This document shows, one piece after another, positions 58,827 to 64,000 of a DNA stretch of 64,000 bases. Numbering within the stretch: position 1 is the stretch's first letter; every line of letters begins with the position of its first letter. Position numbers and translations under genes: made by a program. The notes under the pieces are model-generated. The model was not told the origin of the DNA. It saw only the letters and a list, made by a program, of their open reading frames with translations, and did no database searches. This DNA is from Epilithonimonas sp042695135 (GTDB lineage: Bacteria > Bacteroidota > Bacteroidia > Flavobacteriales > Weeksellaceae), in the NCBI RefSeq assembly GCF_042695135.1, contig NZ_CP170547.1, positions 1,736,001 to 1,800,000 of the forward strand, in the 5' to 3' direction.

Positions 58827-60476
58827 TTACTGTTTTACAATTTTCTGAGTAGAAGATTTTCCGTCTGCAAAATCTATTTTCATCAGATAGACGCCCGATG
58901 GCAATTTGGAAACGTCTATTTTCGAAGAACTGTTTTCAAATAACTGTTTTCCATCTGTGGAAAAAACGGTCACTTTATTCACTTTAGAAGAAGTATTAAT
59001 GTTGACGAAATCTTTTGTAGGATTCGGATAAACCGATACTTTTGAGAGAGATGTTTCATCGGTACCTAAAGATTTGATTACAGTAGAGTAAATAGGACCT
59101 CTCCAGATGCTGTTGAGATCACTTGTGCATTTTGATTTCACATACATTTCGTAAAGCCAGTTTTTTGTCAGATCACCTTGAGAATCTGCCGGCGTGTTTT
59201 CAATCTGATGCGAGAATTCATAATCCGGTGTATAAACTGATTTTCTGCTCCAGATGGTTTCCCATTGGGTAGAATTCCCGTTTTCTTTCCAGGCGATACT
59301 AACAGTTGGTCCAACCTGACTTGTAATTTTAAAATCACTCGGTTCTGCACAGATGATCTGTCCGCTTGCACTATTCTGGAGATACATAGAGATCGGGAAA
59401 TAACCTTGACCTGCAGCAAACACAGCTGTTGGTACATTTAGTTTGATGGTATGTGTTCCTGCAGAAAGATTTCCAAGATTCACTTCGCGATTAGGAATGG
59501 CATCACCGGGACACCAGTTGTTCCAGGATACCCAGCCTCTTAAAGTTTTGGGAGTGGTTCCATAGATCCCGTTGCCTTGGGTGTTGTATTTTCTGTAATC
59601 TTCGCAGTTTTTTCCACCTGGTTCGTATTCATAAACCAATTGATCATCAAGATAAACGTAATGTACTCTCCTCACGTATTCTTCTCCGGAAGAATTGGAA
59701 CCGTGATTGGATGTTGTCAAATGTAAAACAGCATTTTGAACCGGCTGATCCAATGTGAAAGTTACAATTCTTGTTGTTTGCCCGGGAACATCCGTCGCAT
59801 TGTAATTATTCAGATTGTCGCGGTAAGAAAGTGGCAACAGGAAGTTTTGTGCTGATGTTGCTGTTCCGGTGGAAACAAATTCAAGATTTCCGCGGAAGAC
59901 GTCCGTTCTGTCTGCGCAACCGGCAACCTGAGTGTTTGCGGCTGCAGAATATCCATCTGCCCGGAACTCGATCCAGAAATCATAATTAGCCGATAAAGCA
60001 GAATCGTGAAGGATGTTAGAAATGTTATCAACTTTATAGCTGTAAGGAACTTCCGTTGGTGAAACATTCTTATTCATAAACGGTGTGATGAATCTTCCTA
60101 TTTCGATACGTTTGATATCGGTTTGATTAAAGGTATATGTCGTACTTCCCTTGGGAACAAGAACCAGATTGACACCGGCAATTCTGTCGTAATTATCGCA
60201 GGCAGCCTTCAAAGTAATGTTCATTGTAACGCTGGTTCCGATTGTTGCAATTTCTGCATCTGTCAGTTTTCTGGAGATGATGTCCTGCTCATAAGCGTGC
60301 AACCGGATTGCGCCGGCCGGGATTTGAGAATAAGCTTCCGCAGGCATTGTTTCTCCGGCTCCCAGATAGTGATACATACTATAAAATGGAACGTCATTGA
60401 AAACCGTTACATTCTGAGCAAAAAAAAGCGAATTTGTAAACAGTCCTGCAATTGCAAAAAATAGTTTTTTCTTCAT
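58827..60476 (-). CDS. Peptide-N-glycosidase F-like secreted protein with T9SS type A sorting domain
   Basis: 549 residues. Signal peptide 1-21 (FFAIAGLFTNSLFFAQ). Residues ~75-370 align with both eight-stranded halves of PNGase F of Elizabethkingia: CDNYDRIAGV with Asp97 at the place of catalytic Asp60, IGRFITPF (126-133), NSSGEEYVRRVHYV with a Glu at the place of Glu206, and SWNNWCPGDAIPNR. PNGase F removes N-glycans from Asn as ammonia-liberating amidase. A fibronectin-like segment (~378-465) and a T9SS type A sorting tail (~480-549, VSVYPNPTKDFVNINTSSKV) follow, both absent from classical PNGase F. Glycan preference cannot be predicted. Confidence 0.88.
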   Translation of the reverse strand: MKKKLFFAIAGLFTNSLFFAQNVTVFNDVPFYSMYHYLGAGETMPAEAYSQIPAGAIRLHAYEQDIISRKLTDAEIATIGTSVTMNITLKAACDNYDRIAGVNLVLVPKGSTTYTFNQTDIKRIEIGRFITPFMNKNVSPTEVPYSYKVDNISNILHDSALSANYDFWIEFRADGYSAAANTQVAGCADRTDVFRGNLEFVSTGTATSAQNFLLPLSYRDNLNNYNATDVPGQTTRIVTFTLDQPVQNAVLHLTTSNHGSNSSGEEYVRRVHYVYLDDQLVYEYEPGGKNCEDYRKYNTQGNGIYGTTPKTLRGWVSWNNWCPGDAIPNREVNLGNLSAGTHTIKLNVPTAVFAAGQGYFPISMYLQNSASGQIICAEPSDFKITSQVGPTVSIAWKENGNSTQWETIWSRKSVYTPDYEFSHQIENTPADSQGDLTKNWLYEMYVKSKCTSDLNSIWRGPIYSTVIKSLGTDETSLSKVSVYPNPTKDFVNINTSSKVNKVTVFSTDGKQLFENSSSKIDVSKLPSGVYLMKIDFADGKSSTQKIVKQ

Positions 60477-60496
60477 ATTTAGATTTATTATTCTAA

Positions 60497-60504
60497 CAAA
60501 TTTA
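60497..60504 (-). promoter_or_regulatory. -7 promoter element of the PNGase F-like gene
   Basis: TAAATTTG on the minus strand, 20 bases before the ATG at 60476. Confidence 0.5.
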
Positions 60505-60640
60505 ACAAAATGTTTATTAATAATGGTCTTTTATTGTGAAGTATCTAAGATTTAGTTTTAATAATTAATGAATGATTAATGTTGAAATTCAGTTTGTACA
60601 GTTTTATAAAAAGCCTATCTTTAAGGAAAATAAATTAATT

Positions 60641-61540
60641 ATGCCACTTACAATTTTAGGAGTTATAATATTTTTTGGACTAATTGTCCTTTTCGCGTCA
60701 TTCTTCACGGTTAAACAGGAAACTGCTGCGCTTGTAGAGCGTTTGGGCAAATTCCATTCTGCAAGACACGCTGGTTTGCATTTGAAAATTCCATTTATTG
60801 ATCAGATTTCCAAAAGAATGAATCTTCGGATCCAACAATTGGATGTTTTGATTGATACAAAAACACTGGATAATGTTTTCGTTAAAATGAAAATTTCTGT
60901 ACAGTTTCAGGTCATCAGAACGCAGGTTGCAGATGCATTTTATCGATTGGAAAGTCCGCATGACCAGATTACTTCTTACGTTTTTGATGTCGTAAGGGCA
61001 GAAGTTCCGAAACTGAAACTTGATGATGTTTTCCTTAAAAAAGATGATATCGCAGTGGCGGTAAAAGCAGAATTGCAGGAAGCAATGCAGAGTTATGGCT
61101 ATGATATTATCAAAGCTTTGGTAACGGATATTGATCCTGATGATCAGGTAAAACATGCAATGAACAGAATCAACGCCGCAGAACGTGAAAAAACTGCCGC
61201 AGAATATGAATCCGAAGCACAAAGAATCAGAATCGTTGCAGTTGCAAAAGCCGAGGCTGAATCTAAAAAATTACAAGGACAAGGTATTGCAGATCAACGT
61301 AGAGAAATTGCAAAAGGTCTGGAAGAATCTGTAAAAATGCTAAATGCAGCCGGAATCAGTGCGCACGAAGCTTCAGCTCTTATTGTTGTAACTCAGCATT
61401 ATGATACTTTACATTCCATTGGAGCCAATAATCGCTCCAACTTGGTATTGCTGCCCAATTCGCCAACCGCCGCAAGTTCTCTACTGAATGATTTAGTAAC
61501 TTCTATGGCTGTTTCGAAAAAAATCGAGGATAACATTTAA
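60641..61540 (+). CDS. SPFH/band 7 (stomatin-like) membrane protein
   Basis: 299 residues. N-terminal helix 4-24 (TILGVIIFFGLIVLFASFF), then the SPFH domain ~28-190 (ALVERLGKFHSARHAGLHLK, IPFIDQISKRMNLRIQQLDV, DAFYRLESPHDQITSYVFDV) and an Ala/Glu-rich coiled coil ~195-260 (RINAAEREKTAAEYESEAQR). Such proteins assemble into large membrane rings and organise membrane domains or proteases. There is no NfeD partner gene next to it. The ATG at 60641 is used since the upstream 23 residues from 60572 are not conserved in the family. Confidence 0.9.
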   Translation: MPLTILGVIIFFGLIVLFASFFTVKQETAALVERLGKFHSARHAGLHLKIPFIDQISKRMNLRIQQLDVLIDTKTLDNVFVKMKISVQFQVIRTQVADAFYRLESPHDQITSYVFDVVRAEVPKLKLDDVFLKKDDIAVAVKAELQEAMQSYGYDIIKALVTDIDPDDQVKHAMNRINAAEREKTAAEYESEAQRIRIVAVAKAEAESKKLQGQGIADQRREIAKGLEESVKMLNAAGISAHEASALIVVTQHYDTLHSIGANNRSNLVLLPNSPTAASSLLNDLVTSMAVSKKIEDNI

Positions 61541-61570
61541 TATTTTAATCAAAATTCAATTTTATATTTT

Positions 61571-61596
61571 AAAGTCCGTTTATTCGGACTTTTTTA
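61571..61596 (+). terminator. Intrinsic terminator of the SPFH gene
   Basis: AAGTCCG and CGGACTT with a TTTATT loop, followed by TTTTT. Confidence 0.88.
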
Positions 61597-61653
61597 TTAG
61601 AAATGATTTTGTAACTAAAATCTATTTTGACAGACTATTTAAAAAATTAATAA

Positions 61654-62553
61654 ATGGAAAAAATTCTGGAAGTCAAAAACTTAACCAAGAAATTTAAACA
61701 AATTGCGGTTAATAATATTTCCTTCGATGTGGAGAAAGGAAATGTTTACGGTCTTTTGGGACCAAACGGAAGCGGGAAATCCACGACATTCGGGATGCTG
61801 CTTTCCACGATCAATCCAACTTCAGGAAACTGGAAATGGTTTGGAAAAGAAGGAACGGATACCAATACTTTGAAGAAAATTGGAGCCATTATCGAGCAGC
61901 CGAACTTTTACCCTTACCTCAGTGCTGAAAAAAATCTCGAAATTGTTGCAACCATCAAAGGTGTTCCGTATCAAAGAATTGATCAGGTTTTGGAGACCGT
62001 TAAGCTTTTAGAAAGAAAAAAAGATGCTTTCTCGACTTACTCATTAGGAATGAAACAACGTCTGGCAATCGCTTCTGCTTTGCTGGCGAATCCTGAAGTT
62101 CTGATTCTTGATGAACCCACAAATGGTCTTGATCCGGAAGGGATTATCCAGATAAGAGATATTATTAATGCTATTGCGAAGTCCGGAACAACAATTATTG
62201 TCGCAAGCCACCTTTTGGACGAGATCGAGAAAATCTGCAGCCACGTTATCGTTCTGAAGCACGGAACAGCAATCTATTCCGGTTCTGTAGATGCAATGAG
62301 CAATACAAAAGGCTTTTTTGAATTGAAGTCTGATGATTCTGTTGCCTTGATATCAGCTTTGAATAGTTTGAATATTTTCTCAAGTGTGAAAGAAAAAGAT
62401 CAATTGGTGATTGCTCAGATCTCAGTAGATATTTCGGCTTCGGAGCTTAATAAAAAATTATTCGAAAAAGGAATATTCTTATCTCACTTGATGAAGAAAA
62501 AAGAAAGCCTTGAAACCCAATTCCTAGAACTTGTAAAACAATCCAACTCATGA
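61654..62553 (+). CDS. ABC transporter ATP-binding protein (ABC-2/bacitracin-export type)
   Basis: 299 residues. Walker A GLLGPNGSGKSTTFGML (~33-49), Q-loop IIEQPNFYPYLSAEKNLEIV, signature YSLGMKQRLAIASALLA (~128-144), Walker B VLILDEPTNGLDPEG and the switch His in VASHLLDEI. The C-terminal ~80 residues form the extra domain common in drug and lantibiotic exporters. The permease gene overlaps its stop by 4 bases (ATGA). Confidence 0.93.
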   Translation: MEKILEVKNLTKKFKQIAVNNISFDVEKGNVYGLLGPNGSGKSTTFGMLLSTINPTSGNWKWFGKEGTDTNTLKKIGAIIEQPNFYPYLSAEKNLEIVATIKGVPYQRIDQVLETVKLLERKKDAFSTYSLGMKQRLAIASALLANPEVLILDEPTNGLDPEGIIQIRDIINAIAKSGTTIIVASHLLDEIEKICSHVIVLKHGTAIYSGSVDAMSNTKGFFELKSDDSVALISALNSLNIFSSVKEKDQLVIAQISVDISASELNKKLFEKGIFLSHLMKKKESLETQFLELVKQSNS

Positions 62554-63395
62554 TAAGACTATTAAAATTAGAATATCTTAAAAATCTGAATTACAGACCG
62601 TTTAAAATATTTGCAGGGATTTATTTTGTAATTTTGATTGCATTATTATTTATTGGATTGGTCGATTTTGATATTTTAGGACTCAAAATTAATCTGAAAG
62701 AACAAGGGATGTATAACTTTCCCGGTGTTTGGAATTTTACAACTTACATTGTCGGATTACTAAAAATATTCTTAGGTTGTATTATTGTTTTTTCGATTTG
62801 CCAGGAGTTTAGCAACCGAATGTTCAAGCAAAATCTAATTGATGGATTGAGCCGGGAAGAATTTATATTTTCGAAGATTTTGACCATTTTGGTTTTTACA
62901 GGGTTTTCTACATTATTTGTTTTCGTTATTGCTTTTATTCTGGGTAAAAGTTATTCTGTGACGCAGGAAAGTGATTTGGTTTTCAAGGAGATTTATTTTA
63001 TTTTTAATTATTTCTTGAAGTTGTTTACATTCTTTTCATTTTTAATGTTTTTGTCTGTACTTTTCAGAAAATCAATTTTTGTTTTTCTTGGTTTTTTTAT
63101 GATATGGTTTGCAGAAGGGATTTTATCCGGGATTGAAAAGTTTTCGGTAATAAAGAATTTTGATACGAAAGATAGATCTACAATCGCTTTAAATCATACT
63201 TACTTAACCGATTTTTTACCTTTGGAAAGTATGTCTAAGTTGATTCCAAATCCGTTGGTTAGAACCAATATGGCAAAGATGTTTGGGATGCAGTTTAAAT
63301 TTGAATATCCTTGGGAAAGTGTTTTAGCTTGTTTTATCTGGTCTTTGATATTTATTATGGGAAGTTATTTAATTCTTAAGAAAAAAGATTGGTAA
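62550..63395 (+). CDS. ABC-2 type permease
   Basis: 281 residues with about six membrane segments: ~18-38 (FKIFAGIYFVILIALLFIGL), ~68-95 (LLKIFLGCIIVFSICQEFSN), ~110-130 (ILTILVFTGFSTLFVFVIAF), ~150-180 (YFLKLFTFFSFLMFLSVLFR), ~182-200 and ~255-275. It lacks an ATPase and is the membrane partner of the preceding protein. Cargo unknown; peptides or antibiotics are plausible for this type. Confidence 0.88.
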   Translation: MIRLLKLEYLKNLNYRPFKIFAGIYFVILIALLFIGLVDFDILGLKINLKEQGMYNFPGVWNFTTYIVGLLKIFLGCIIVFSICQEFSNRMFKQNLIDGLSREEFIFSKILTILVFTGFSTLFVFVIAFILGKSYSVTQESDLVFKEIYFIFNYFLKLFTFFSFLMFLSVLFRKSIFVFLGFFMIWFAEGILSGIEKFSVIKNFDTKDRSTIALNHTYLTDFLPLESMSKLIPNPLVRTNMAKMFGMQFKFEYPWESVLACFIWSLIFIMGSYLILKKKDW

Positions 63396-63501
63396 AATTA
63401 ACTTGATGTAAAGTAAGTTAATTGACTATTAAATAAATATTTATAATACTCAATTTGAAGTTAATTATAACCAAATATTTTAGAGATAAATTTAATACCT
63501 T

Positions 63502-63533
63502 AAACCATTGAGATTATTTTCAGTGGTTTTATT
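63502..63533 (+). terminator. Terminator downstream of the ABC-2 operon
   Basis: AAACCATTGA (63502-63511) and TCAGTGGTTT (63520-63529), one wobble pair, followed by TATTA. A second weak hairpin GCCTT/AAGGC with TTTTT lies at 63566-63585. Confidence 0.65.
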
Positions 63534-63645
63534 ATGTTAAATGGCTTGTTAAACTGTTAAAAATTGCCTTAAATAAAGGCTTTTTCGAGTCTTATTTTTA
63601 ACCCAACTTTAACTTTTAAAGTGTTGATTTTAACAATAAAACGGA

Positions 63646-63653
63646 TAATTTTG
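63646..63653 (+). promoter_or_regulatory. Promoter of the TPR protein gene
   Basis: TAATTTTG (TAnnTTTG) with a TTG at 63624-63626, spacing 19 bases. It ends 5 bases before the ATG, implying a leaderless mRNA. Confidence 0.6.
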
Positions 63654-63658
63654 TATCA

Positions 63659-64000
63659 ATGAATTTTAAGTTTGCTTTAGCCTTAATCTGTATGATGATT
63701 TCACCGCAATTTCTACTTGCGCAGAAGAGTTATAATGCATTGGTTTACGAAGGTAATAAGAAATTTGATGCCAAGGAATATGATGCTTCTTCCAGCAGGT
63801 ATGTTGAAGCAATTGCTGAAAAAAAAAGTGATTATACAGCGCATTACAATCTTGGAAATGCACTTTATAAAAATAAAAAATACGAAGAAGCCACTGCTGA
63901 ATATCAAAAAGCTGCAAAATACACCAAAAGCAAGTATGAAAAAGCAGCTGCATTATACAATCTTGGAAATGTATCAATCCAAACCAATAATCCTGAAAAA
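63659..64000 (+). CDS. Exported TPR-repeat protein, 3' end beyond window
   Basis: First 114 residues only. Signal peptide 1-22 (FALALICMMISPQFLLAQ), then TPR units: SYNALVYEGNKKFDAKEYDA, YTAHYNLGNALYKNKKYEEA, YEKAAALYNLGNVSIQTNNP. The NLGN-type TPRs recall BatC of the Bacteroidota aerotolerance (bat) cluster, but the upstream neighbours are an ABC exporter, not MoxR/VWA genes, so this is only a possibility that the next genes would settle. Confidence 0.8.
   Translation, partial: MNFKFALALICMMISPQFLLAQKSYNALVYEGNKKFDAKEYDASSSRYVEAIAEKKSDYTAHYNLGNALYKNKKYEEATAEYQKAAKYTKSKYEKAAALYNLGNVSIQTNNPEK

Overview
The window looks like chromosomal DNA of a low-GC Bacteroidota, most likely a flavobacterium of the Chryseobacterium/Elizabethkingia type. 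The reasons are type IX secretion sorting tails, a PNGase F-family enzyme, a GLPGLI protein, a fused ResB/CcsA cytochrome c biogenesis protein, mevalonate-style GHMP kinase, and many copies of the Bacteroidota -7 promoter element TAnnTTTG just upstream of genes. There are no rRNA or tRNA genes, no CRISPR array and no complete insertion sequence. Both edges cut genes: an M36 protease on the left and a TPR protein on the right.

Layout. 0-10 kb: M36 protease, a small monooxygenase-like protein, a branched-chain-type 2-oxoacid dehydrogenase E2, two RelE/ParE-type toxin-antitoxin pairs, prfB, and an ECF sigma / membrane anti-sigma-like / exported protein operon. 9.5-19 kb: thiolase, UMF1-type MFS transporter, GHMP kinase, UbiA prenyltransferase, GNAT, S1/P1 nuclease, uvrA. 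18.8-21.2 kb is a decay zone: a frameshifted leucine-rich-repeat gene, a remnant of methionine aminopeptidase, and duplicated remnants of a small secreted protein. 21.5-25.3 kb: the two succinyl-CoA:3-ketoacid CoA transferase subunits, pulled apart by a regular repeat array and an oppositely oriented ABC exporter. 25.4-29.4 kb: DUF4197 protein and an operon of DUF72, sirtuin and a GNAT-nitrilase fusion. 29.5-35.4 kb: a SAM-I-like riboswitch with attenuator controlling a TonB-dependent receptor, then a copper-type P-ATPase with four metal-binding modules. 36-42 kb: GLPGLI protein, esterase, T9SS beta-helix protein, aldo/keto reductase, RNA-binding protein, BlaI-type regulator with PAP2 protein. 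42.5-53 kb: pyruvate dehydrogenase E1 alpha and E2, DUF2490, HD hydrolase, FtsK, CcsBA. 53.4-64 kb: phosphatase lipoprotein, outer-membrane barrel, two-component system, PNGase F-like T9SS protein, SPFH protein, ABC-2 exporter, TPR protein.

The most unusual feature is a set of four intergenic arrays of short, degenerate tandem units, each with its own sequence but with nearly the same strict period (21.6, 22.0, 21.0 and about 41 bp, close to two or four DNA turns). They lie at 22376-22605, 35492-35660, 53118-53327 and 45209-45400. I do not recognise them as a named element. A second notable theme is a dispersed REP-like repeat (core CTTCGACTCCGCTCA and variants) that sits between genes as inverted pairs and is also read in frame inside at least two genes, including two places in the copper ATPase.
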